Shown here piece after piece: positions 12,461 through 21,985 of a stretch of DNA of 64,000 bases (position 1 is the first letter of the stretch; the number at the start of each line of letters is the position of its first letter). The notes below the pieces were generated by a model. It did not search any database. It was not told where the DNA came from and worked only from the letters and a program-made list of their open reading frames with translations. The stretch spans positions 186,001 through 250,000 of the forward strand of contig JAYJMR010000023.1 in the NCBI GenBank assembly GCA_037074705.1, given 5' to 3'. A program made the translations under genes and the position numbers. Source of the DNA: Zhengitettix transpicula (Eukaryota; Arthropoda; Insecta; Orthoptera; Tetrigidae).

Positions 12461-12646
12461 ATGCTTGCAAAAATATTTTTAAATAAAGTGGCATTTTCAT
12501 ACGCGTTCATGGTTATGGCACCAATAAGTAATGATTTTATACTGAAATTCATTATTTATATTTTCGATTATTTTGACAGTGGTATACGTCTTGATGCCAG
12601 AAGAAAACCTTTCGAGTGTAAATTTAAATATTTTAAAAAAAATTAA
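12461..12646 (+). repeat. Half-unit B (186 bp)
   Basis: Half B runs from ATGCTTGCAAAAATATT to the A-rich run before the next ATGCGTGC. Landmarks are AATAAAGTGGCATTTTC, ATACGCGTTCATGG, GGCACC where A has GGTACC, one ATTTTATACTGAAA motif matching the 13-bp motif of A, the box GGTATACGTCTT at 12581, and GAAGAAAACCTTTCGAGTG. Comparing 55 codon-length triplets by hand, A and B differ at 47 of 165 positions (about 28%). Copies of B elsewhere in the window differ from each other far less than A differs from B. The two halves therefore diverged before the dimer was amplified. Confidence 0.93.
12461..12646 (+). other. ORF-like frame of half B, 61 codons (doubtful as a gene)
   Basis: Reading half B from its ATG gives 61 codons beginning MLAKIFLNKVAFSYAF and ending KFKYFKKN, with a stop just before the next half A. 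Identical peptides are read at 10925-11110, 12077-12262 and 18217-18402. In most other copies TAAATTTTAA ends the frame after 55 codons. The peptide is rich in F, I and K, as expected from a 75% A+T sequence, and matches no family I know. Half B is 186 bp (62 x 3), which lets the frame fill the unit. No promoter or clear codon-position signal supports expression. I regard it as incidental, though its recurrence justifies a check. Confidence 0.25.
12581..12592 (+). other. Conserved box GGTATACGTCTT, half B copy
   Basis: This is the half B counterpart of the box at 12396, 185 bp downstream. Flanks differ (AATGGTATAC or AGTGGTATAC in B, ATCGGTATAC in A), while the core and the following AGAAG are shared. 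The spacing is close to one nucleosome repeat length, which is common for satellite half-units. No function can be shown from sequence alone. Confidence 0.5.
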
Positions 12647-12828
12647 ATGCGTGCTAAAATATGTTTAAAAAAAGTAGCGTTTTCATTGCTATCCGTGGTA
12701 ATGGTACCAATAGGGGTAGATTTTATACTAAAATTTTATACTAAAATTTTATTATTATTTTTCGACTATTATTCACATCGGTATACGTCTTAATCCTAGA
12801 AGTAAACCTTACAAAGAAAAATTTAAAT

Positions 12829-12909
12829 ATTTTAAAAGAATTTAAGCTTGCAAAAATATTTTTAAATAAAGTGGCATTTTCATACGCGTTCATGGTTATA
12901 ACACCAATA
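12829..12909 (+). repeat. AAGAATTTAAGCTTGC variant of the A/B junction
   Basis: Here the usual AAAAAAATTTTATGCTTGC is replaced by AAAAGAATTTAAGCTTGC, which creates a HindIII-type AAGCTT and destroys the ATG of half B. The same allele is at about 9385, 18590, 20125, 24690, 39622, 43072 and 44222, and in each it is followed by GGTTATAACACC instead of GGTTATGGCACC. Removing the stop around the junction opens a 64-codon frame on the minus strand in these copies only. The second change, ATAACACC, is found alone in many copies after 45 kb, so the two markers have been separated by exchange. Confidence 0.85.
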
Positions 12910-13189
12910 AGTAATGATTTTATACTGAAATTCATTATTTTTATTTTCGATTATTTTGACAATGGTATACGTCTTGATGCCAGAAGAAAACCTTTCGAGT
13001 GTAAATTTTAATATTTAAAAAAAAATTAAATGCGTGCTAAAATATGTTTAAAAAAAGTAGCGTTTTCATTGCTATCCGTGGTAATGGTACCAATAGAGGT
13101 AGATTTTATACTAAAATTTTATACTAAAATTTTATTATTATGTTTCGACTATTATTCACATCGGTATACGTCTTAATCCTAGAAGTAAA

Positions 13190-14341
13190 CCTTACAAAGG
13201 AAAATTTAAATATTTTAAAAAAATTTTATGCTTGCAAAAATATTTTTAAATAAAGTGGCATTTTCATACGCGTTCATGGTTATGGCACCAATAAGTAATG
13301 ATTTTATACTGAAATTCATTATTTTTATTTTCGATTATTTTGACAACGGTATACGTCTTGATGCCAGAAGAAAAACTTTCGAGTGTAAATTTTAATATTT
13401 AAAAAAAAATTAAATGCGTGCTAAAATATGTTTAAAAAAAGTAGCGTTTTCATTGCTATCCGTAGTAATGGTACCAATAGAGGTAGATTTTATACTAAAA
13501 TTTTATACTAAAATTTTATTATTATGTTTCGACTATTATTCACATCGGTATACGTCTTAATCCTAGAAGTAAACCTTACAAAGGAAAATTTAAATATTTT
13601 AAAAAAATTTTATGCTTGCAAAAATATTTTTAAATAAAGTGGCATTTTCATACGCGTTCATGGTTATGGCACCAATAAGTAATGATTTTATACTGAAATT
13701 CATTATTTTTATTTTCGATTATTTTGACAACGGTATACGTCTTGATGCCAGAAGAAAAACTTTCGAGTGTAAATTTTAATATTTAAAAAAAATTAAATGC
13801 GTGCTAAAATATGTTTAAAAAAAGTAGCGTTTTCATTGCTATCCGTGGTAATGGTACCAATAGGGGTAGATTTTATACTAAAATTTTATACTAAAATTTT
13901 ATTATTATTTTTCGACTATTATTCACATCGGTATACGTCTTAATCCTAGAAGTAAACCTTACAAAGGAAAATTAGACATTTTAAAAAAAAATTTATGCTC
14001 TCAAAAATATTTTTAAATAAAGAGGCATTTTCATACGCGTTAATGATTATGGCACCAATAAGTAATGATTTTATACTGAAATTCATTATTTTTATTTTCG
14101 ATTATTTTGAAAATGGTATACGTCTTGATGCCAGAAGAAAACCTTTCGAGTGTAAATTTTAATATTTAAAAAAAAATTAAATGCGTGCTAAAATATGTTT
14201 AAAAAAAGTAGCGTTTTCATTGCTATCCGTGGTAATGGTACCAATAGGGGTAGATTTTATACTAAAATTTTATACTAAAATTTTATTATTATGTTTCGAC
14301 TATTATTCACATCGGTATACGTCTTAATCCTATAAGTAAAC
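13190..14341 (+). repeat. Tandem block copy 1, 1,152 bp (three dimers)
   Basis: Markers recur 1,151-1,152 bp later: ATCCGTAGTAATGG (13460 and 14611), GACAACGG with AAAAACTTTCG, AAATTAGACATTTT (13969 and 15121), GCTCTCAAAAAT, TTAATGATTATGG and GAAAATGG. A single A-run indel near 13785 changes the offset by one base. Limits are approximate. Confidence 0.8.
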
Positions 14342-15493
14342 CTTACAAAGGAAAATTTAAATATTTTTAAAAAATTTTATGCTTGCAAAAATATTTTTAA
14401 ATAAAGTGGCATTTTCATACGCGTTCATGGTTATGGCACCAATAAGTAATGATTTTATACTGAAATTCATTATTTTTATTTTCGATTATTTTGACAACGG
14501 TATACGTCTTGATGCCAGAAGAAAAACTTTCGAGTGTAAATTTTAATATTTAAAAAAAAATTAAATGCGTGCTAAAATATGTTTAAAAAAAGTAGCGTTT
14601 TCATTGCTATCCGTAGTAATGGTACCAATAGAGGTAGATTTTATACTAAAATTTTATACTAAAATTTTATTATTATGTTTCGACTATTATTCACATCGGT
14701 ATACGTCTTAATCCTAGAAGTAAACCTTACAAAGGAAAATTTAAATATTTTAAAAAAATTTTATGCTTGCAAAAATATTTTTAAATAAAGTGGCATTTTC
14801 ATACGCGTTCATGGTTATGGCACCAATAAGTAATGATTTTATACTGAAATTCATTATTTTTATTTTCGATTATTTTGACAACGGTATACGTCTTGATGCC
14901 AGAAGAAAAACTTTCGAGTGTAAATTTTAATATTTAAAAAAAAATTAAATGCGTGCTAAAATATGTTTAAAAAAAGTAGCGTTTTCATTGCTATCCGTGG
15001 TAATGGTACCAATAGGGGTAGATTTTATACTAAAATTTTATACTAAAATTTTATTATTATTTTTCGACTATTATTCACATCGGTATACGTCTTAATCCTA
15101 GAAGTAAACCTTACAAAGGAAAATTAGACATTTTAAAAAAAAATTTATGCTCTCAAAAATATTTTTAAATAAAGAGGCATTTTCATACGCGTTAATGATT
15201 ATGGCACCAATAAGTAATGATTTTATACTGAAATTCATTATTTTTATTTTCGATTATTTTGAAAATGGTATACGTCTTGATGCCAGAAGAAAACCTTTCG
15301 AGTGTAAATTTTAATATTTAAAAAAAAATTAAATGCGTGCTAAAATATGTTTAAAAAAAGTAGCGTTTTCATTGCTATCCGTGGTAATGGTACCAATAGG
15401 GGTAGATTTTATACTAAAATTTTATACTAAAATTTTATTATTATGTTTCGACTATTATTCACATCGGTATACGTCTTAATCCTATAAGTAAAC
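14342..15493 (+). repeat. Tandem block copy 2, 1,152 bp
   Basis: This repeats the markers of the preceding 1,152 bp. Both copies end with half A carrying ATTATGTTTCG and CCTATAAG. They separate at about 15640, where GACAATGG replaces GACAACGG. Confidence 0.8.
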
Positions 15494-15799
15494 CTTACAA
15501 AGGAAAATTTAAATATTTTAAAAAAATTTTATGCTTGCAAAAATATTTTTAAATAAAGTGGCATTTTCATACGCGTTCATGGTTATGGCACCAATAAGTA
15601 ATGATTTTATACTGAAATTCATTATTTTTATTTTCGATTATTTTGACAATGGTATACGTCTTGATGCCAGAAGAAAACCTTTCGAGTGTAAATTTTAATA
15701 TTTAAAAAAAATTAAATGCGTGCATAAATATGTTTAAAAAAAGTAGCGTTTTCATTGCTATCCGTGGTAATCGTACCAATAGGGGTAGATTTTATACTA

Positions 15800-17380
15800 A
15801 AATTTTATACTAAAATTTTATTATTATTTTTCGACTATTATTCACATCGGTATACGTCTTAATCCTAGAAGTAAACCTTACAAAGTAAAATTTAAATATT
15901 TTAAAAAAATTTTATGTTTGCAAAAATATTTTTAAATAAAGTGGCATTTTCATACGCGTTCATGGTTATGGCACCAATAAGTAATGATTTTATACTGAAA
16001 TTCATTATTTTTATTTTCGATTATTTTGACAATGGTATACGTCTTGATGCCAGAAGAAAACCTTTCGAGTGTAAATTTTAATATTTAAAAAAAAATTAAA
16101 TGCGTGCTAAAATATGTTTAAAAAAAGTAGCGTTTTCATTGCTATCCGTGGTAATGGTACCAATAGGGGTAGATTTTATACTAAAATTTTATTCTAAAAT
16201 TTTATTATTATTTTTCGACTATTATTCACATCGGTATACGTCTTAATCCTAGAAGTAAACCTTACAAAGGAAAATTTAAATATTTTAAAAAAATTTTATG
16301 CTTGCAAAAATATTTTTAAATAAAGTGGCATTTTCATACGCGTTCATGGTTATGGCACCAATAAGTAATGATTTTATACTGAAATTCATTATTTTTATTT
16401 TCGATTATTTTGACAATGGTATACGTCTTGATGCCAGAAGAAAACCTTTCGAGTGTAAATTTTAATATTTTAAAAAAAATTAAATGCGTGCTAAAATATG
16501 TTTAAAAAAAGTAGCGTTTTCATTGCTATCCGTGGTAATGGTACCAATAGGGGTAGATTTTATACTAAAATTTTATACTAAAATTTTATTATTATTTTTC
16601 GACTATTATTCACATCGGTATACGTCTTAATCCTAGAAGTAAACCTTACAAAGGAAAATTTAAATATTTTAAAAAAAATTTATGCTTGCAAAAATATTTT
16701 TAAATAAAGTGGCATTTTCATACGCGTTCATGGTTATGGCACCAATAAGTAATGATTTTATACTGAAATTCATTATTTTTATTTTCGATTATTTTGACAA
16801 TGGTATACGTCTTGATGCCAGAAGAAAACCTTTCGAGTGTAAATTTTAATATTTAAAAAAAAATTAAATGCGTGCTAAAATATGTTTAAAAAAAGTAGCG
16901 TTTTCATTGCTATCTGTGGTAATGGTACCAATAGAGGTAGATTTTATACTAAAATTTTATACTAAAATTTTATTATTATGTTTCGACTATTATTCACATC
17001 GGTATACGTCTTAATCCTAGAAGTAAACCTTACAAAGGAAAATTTAAATATTTTAAAAAAATTTTATGCTTGCAAAAATATTTTTAAATAAAGTGGCATT
17101 TTCATACGCGTTCATGGTTATGGCACCAATAAGTAATGATTTTATACTGAAATTCATTATTTTTATTTTCGATTATTTTGACAACGGTATACGTCTTGAT
17201 GCCAGAAGAAAAACTTTCGAGTGTAAATTTTAATATTTAAAAAAAAATTAAATGCGTGCTAAAATATGTTTAAAAAAAGTAGCGTTTTCATTGCTATCCG
17301 TGGTAATGGTACCAATAGGGGTAGATTTTATACTAAAATTTTATACTAAAATTTTATTATTATTTTTCGACTATTATTCA
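15800..17380 (+). repeat. Block copy 1 of a ~3,453-bp-offset duplication
   Basis: Shared markers are TTTATGTTTGCAAAA (15913 and 19366), TTTTATTCTAAAATT (about 16187 and 19640) and GCTATCTGTGG (16909 and 20361). One internal junction differs: the downstream copy has the AAGAATTTAAGC allele near 20125 where this one has AAAAAAAATTTATGC near 16675. That fits a gene-conversion patch. Confidence 0.7.
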
Positions 17381-18150
17381 CATCGGTATACGTCTTAATC
17401 CTAGAAGTAAACCTTACAAAGGAAAATTTAAATATTTTAAAAAAATTTTATGCTTGCAAAAATATTTTTAAATAAAGTGGCAAATTCATACGCGTTCATG
17501 GTTATGGCACCAATAAGTAATGATTTTATACTGAAATTCATTATTTTTATTTTCGATTATTTTGACAATGGTATACGTCTTGATGCCAGAAGAAAACCTT
17601 TCGAGTGTAAATTTTAATATTTAAAAAAAAATTAAATGCGTGCTAAAATATGTTTAAAAAAGGTATCGTTTTCATTGCTATCCGTGGTAATGGTACCAAT
17701 AGGGGTAGATTTTATACTAAAATTTTATACTAAAATTTTATTATTATTTTTCGACTATTATTCACATCGGTATACGTCTTAATCCTAGAAGTAAACCTTA
17801 CAAAGGAAAATTTAAATATTATAAAAAAATTTTATGCTTGCAAAAATATTTTTAAATAAAGTGGCATTTTCATACGCGTTCATGGTTATGGCACCAATAA
17901 GTAATGATTTTGTACTGAAATTCATTATTTTTATTTTCGATTATTTTGACAATGGTATACGTCTTGATGCCAGAATAAAACCTTTCGAGTGTAAATTTTA
18001 ATATTTAAAAAAAATTAAATGCGTGCTAAAATATGTTTAAAAAAAGTAGCGTTTTCATTGCTATCCGTGGTAATGGTACCAATAGGGGTAGATTTTATAC
18101 TAAAATTTTATACTAAAATTTTATTATTATGTTTCGACTATTATTCACAT
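17381..18150 (+). repeat. Block part 2, repeated at offset 3,835 bp
   Basis: This continues the preceding block. GTGGCAAATTCATACG (17478 and 21313), AGGTATCGTTTTC or AAGTATCGTTTTC, AAATATTATAAAAAA, and GATTTTGTACTGAAA (17907 and 21742) recur at 3,835 bp. The offset has grown by about one dimer because the downstream copy has an extra dimer at about 20.8-21.2 kb. Confidence 0.72.
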
Positions 18151-19252
18151 CGGTATACGTCTTCATCCTATAAGTAAACCTTACAAAGGAAAATTTAAAT
18201 ATTTTAAAAAAATTTTATGCTTGCAAAAATATTTTTAAATAAAGTGGCATTTTCATACGCGTTCATGGTTATGGCACCAATAAGTAATGATTTTATACTG
18301 AAATTCATTATTTATATTTTCGATTATTTTGACAGTGGTATACGTCTTGATGCCAGAAGAAAACCTTTCGAGTGTAAATTTAAATATTTTAAAAAAAATT
18401 AAATGCGTGCTAAAATATGTTTAAAAAAAGTAGCGTTTTCATTGCTATCCGTGGTAATGGTACCAATAGGGGTAGATTTTATACTAAAATTTTATACTAA
18501 AATTTTATTATTATTTTTCGACTATTATTCACATCGGTATACGTCTTAATCCTAGAAGTAAACCTTACAAAGAAAAATTTAAATATTTTAAAAGAATTTA
18601 AGCTTGCAAAAATATTTTTAAATAAAGTGGCATTTTCATACGCGTTCATGGTTATAACACCAATAAGTAATGATTTTATACTGAAATTCATTATTTTTAT
18701 TTTCGATTATTTTGACAATGGTATACTTCTTGATGCCAGAAGAAAACCTTTCGAGTGTAAATTTTAATATTTAAAAAAAAATTAAATGCGTGCTAAAATA
18801 TGTTTAAAAAAAGTAGCGTTTTCATTGCTATCCGTGGTAATGGTACCAATAGAGGTAGATTTTATACTAAAATTTTATACTAAAATTTTATTATTATGTT
18901 TCGACTATTATTCACATCGGTATACGTCTTAATCCTAGAAGTAAACCTTACAAAGGAAAATTTAAATATTTTAAAAAAATTTTATGCTTGCAAAAATATT
19001 TTTAAATAAAGTGGCATTTTCATACGCGTTCATGGTTATGGCACCAATAAGTAATGATTTTATACTGAAATTCATTATTTTTATTTTCGATTATTTTGAC
19101 AACGGTATACGTCTTGATGCCAGAAGAAAAACTTTCGAGTGTAAATTTTAATATTTAAAAAAAAATAAATGCGTGCTAAAATATGTTTTAAAAAAGTAGC
19201 GTTTTCATTGCTATCCGTGGTAATGGTACCAATAGGGGTAGATTTTATACTA
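18151..19252 (+). repeat. Array segment between duplicated blocks
   Basis: About three dimers, including the fourth 61-codon half B at 18217-18402, an AAGAATTTAAGC junction near 18590, and a rare break in the conserved box (TATACTTCTT near 18723). The haplotype after 18500 resembles those at 12740 and 20030. Confidence 0.75.
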
Positions 19253-20830
19253 AAATTTTATACTAAAATTTTATTATTATTTTTCGACTATTATTCACAT
19301 CGGTATACGTCTTAATCCTAGAAGTAAACCTTACAAAGTAAAATTTAAATATTTTAAAAAAATTTTATGTTTGCAAAAATATTTTTAAATAAAGTGGCAT
19401 TTTCATACGCGTTCATGGTTATGGCACCAATAAGTAATGATTTTATACTGAAATTCATTATTTTTATTTTCGATTATTTTGACAATGGTATACGTCTTGA
19501 TGCCAGAAGAAAACCTTTCGAGTGTAAATTTTAATATTTAAAAAAAAATTAAATGCGTGCTAAAATATGTTTAAAAAAAGTAGCGTTTTCATTGCTATCC
19601 GTGGTAATGGTACCAATAGGGGTAGATTTTATACTAAAATTTTATTCTAAAATTTTATTATTATTTTTCGACTATTATTCACATCGGTATACGTCTTAAT
19701 CCTAGAAGTAAACCTTACAAAGGAAAATTTAAATATTTTAAAAAAATTTTATGCTTGCAAAAATATTTTTAAATAAAGTGGCATTTTCATACGCGTTTAT
19801 GGTTATGGCACCAATAAGTAATGATTTTATACTGAAATTCATTATTTTTATTTTCGATTATTTTGACAATGGTATACGTCTTGATGCCAGAAGAAAACCT
19901 TTCGAGTGTAAATTTTAATATTTTAAAAAAAATTAAATGCGTGCTAAAATATGTTTAAAAAAAGTAGCGTTTTCATTGCTATCCGTGGTAATGGTACCAA
20001 TAGGGGTAGATTTTATACTAAAATTTTATACTAAAATTTTATTATTATTTTTCGACTATTATTCACATCGGTATACGTCTTAATCCTAGAAGTAAACCTT
20101 ACAAAGAAAAATTTAAATATTTTAAAAGAATTTAAGCTTGCAAAAATATTTTTAAATAAAGTGGCATTTTCATACGCGTTCATGGTTATAACACCAATAA
20201 GTAATGATTTTATACTGAAATTCATTATTTTTATTTTCGATTATTTTGACAATGGTATACGTCTTGATGCCAGAAGAAAACCTTTCGAGTGTAAATTTTA
20301 ATATTTAAAAAAAAATTAAATGCGTGCTAAAATATGTTTAAAAAAAGTAGCGTTTTCATTGCTATCTGTGGTAATGGTACCAATAGAGGTAGATTTTATA
20401 CTAAAATTTTATACTAAAATTTTATTATTATGTTTCGACTATTATTCACATCGGTATACGTCTTAATCCTAGAAGTAAACCTTACAAAGGAAAATTTAAA
20501 TATTTTAAAAAAATTTTATGCTTGCAAAAATATTTTTAAATAAAGTGGCATTTTCATACGCGTTCATGGTTATGGCACCAATAAGTAATGATTTTATACT
20601 GAAATTCATTATTTTTATTTTCGATTATTTTGACAACGGTATACGTCTTGATGCCAGAAGAAAAACTTTCGAGTGTAAATTTTAATATTTAAAAAAAAAT
20701 TAAATGCGTGCTAAAATATGTTTAAAAAAAGTAGCGTTTTCATTGCTATCCGTGGTAATGGTACCAATAGGGGTAGATTTTATACTAAAATTTTATACTA
20801 AAATTTTATTATTATTTTTCGACTATTATT
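19253..20830 (+). repeat. Block copy 2 of the ~3,453-bp-offset duplication
   Basis: This is the counterpart of 15800-17380. It keeps the TTTATGTTTGC, TTATTCTAAAA and GCTATCTGTGG markers and differs at one junction (AAGAATTTAAGC near 20125). Confidence 0.7.
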
Positions 20831-21215
20831 CACATCGGTATACGTCTTAATCCTAGAAGTAAACCTTACAAAGGAAAATTTAAACATTTTAAAAAAAAAT
20901 TTATGCTCTCAAAAATATTTTTAAATAAAGAGGCATTTTCATACGCGTTAATGATTATGGCACCAATAAGTAATGATTTTATACTGAAATTCATTATTTT
21001 TATTTTCGATTATTTTGACAATGGTATACGTCTTGATGCCAGAATAAAACCTTTCGAGTGTAAATTTTAATATTTAAAAAAAAAAAATGCGTGCTAAAAT
21101 ATGTTTAAAAAAAGTAGCGTTTTCATTGCTATCCGTGGTAATGGTACCAATAGGAGTAGATTTTATACTAAAATTTTATACTAAAATTTTATTATTATTT
21201 TTCGACTATTATTCA
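20831..21215 (+). repeat. Extra dimer within the duplicated block
   Basis: About one dimer is present here and absent between the matching parts upstream. It carries GCTCTCAAAAATATT, GTTAATGATTATGG and CCAGAATAAAACC, features otherwise seen at 14.0, 15.1 and 17.97 kb. It is therefore probably copied in from a related unit. Confidence 0.65.
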
Positions 21216-21985
21216 CATCGGTATACGTCTTAATCGTAGAAGTAAATCTTACAAAGGAAAATTTAAATATTTTAAAAAAATTTTATGCTTGCAAAAATAT
21301 TTTTAAATAAAGTGGCAAATTCATACGCGTTCATGGTTATGGCACCAATAAGTAATGATTTTATACTGAAATTCATTATTTTTATTTTCGATTATTTTGA
21401 CAATGGTATACGTCTTGATGCCAGAAGAAAACCTTTCGAGTGTAAATTTTAATATTTAAAAAAAAATTAAATGCGTGCTAAAATATGTTTAAAAAAAGTA
21501 TCGTTTTCATTGCTATCCGTGGTAATGGTACCAATAGGGGTAGATTTTATACTAAAATTTTATACTAAAATTTTATTATTATTTTTCGACTATTATTCAC
21601 ATCGGTATACGTCTTAATCCTAGAAGTAAACCTTACAAAGGAAAATTTAAATATTATAAAAAAATTTTATGCTTGCAAAAATATTTTTAAATAAAGTGGC
21701 ATTTTCATACGCGTTCATGGTTATGGCACCAATAAGTAATGATTTTGTACTGAAATTCATTATTTTTATTTTCGATTATTTTGACAATGGTATACGTCTT
21801 GATGCCAGAAGAAAACCTGTCGAGTGTAAATTTTAATATTTAAAAAAAATTAAATGCGTGCTAAAATACGTTTAAAAAAAGTAGCGTTTTCATTGCTATC
21901 CGTGGTAATGGTACCAATAGGGGTAGATTTTATACTAAAATTTTATACTAAAATTTTATTATTATGTTTCGACTATTATTCACAT
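21216..21985 (+). repeat. Second copy of block part 2 (offset 3,835 bp)
   Basis: This matches 17381-18150 by GGCAAATTC, AAGTATCG, AAATATTATAAAAAA and TTTTGTACTG. Private changes are AACCTGTCGAG near 21817 and AAATACGTTT near 21865. Confidence 0.7.

Larger units (their letters stand above)
12263..12646 (+). repeat. Reference 384-bp dimer unit (half A + half B)
   Basis: This copy serves as a type unit because its length is the commonest and both halves are cleanly delimited. It starts at the ATGCGTGC of half A and ends just before the next ATGCGTGC. Half A is 198 bp and half B is 186 bp. The neighbouring copy (B half at 12077) is nearly identical, giving an exact 384-bp step. The phase chosen is arbitrary: the array is continuous and has no natural start. 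This copy is slightly unusual at the end of B, where AAATTTAAATATT replaces the commoner AAATTTTAATATT and so removes a stop codon. Confidence 0.95.
9294..13189 (+). repeat. Array segment, regular 384-bp dimers
   Basis: About ten dimers. From 10925 to 12646 the spacing is strictly 384 bp, and three B halves read an identical 61-codon frame. The segment opens and nearly closes with AAGAATTTAAGC junction variants (about 9385 and 12830), each followed by half A with AATAGAGGTAG and ATTATGTTTCG and by half B with GACAACGG and AAAAACTTTCG. That is a repeated haplotype at a distance of about 3,450 bp. Confidence 0.8.

Noticed and set aside
12461..12646. AATAAA in half B as a polyadenylation signal, and TATA-like runs as promoters
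   Set aside because: These are expected by chance in a 75% A+T repeat and are not placed next to any supported gene.
12461..12646. Calling the half B frame an expressed microprotein gene family
   Set aside because: A/B differences show no codon-position bias in my count, most copies stop at codon 55, and junction variants lose the ATG; kept only as a low-confidence ORF-like feature.
12741..12935. Minus-strand 64-codon frame, also at 9287, 18497, 20031, 22703, 24596, 39528, 42978 and 44128
   Set aside because: It appears almost only where the AAGAATTTAAGC junction allele removes a stop across the A/B boundary. It is low-complexity, overlaps the plus-strand frames, and has no other gene signal.
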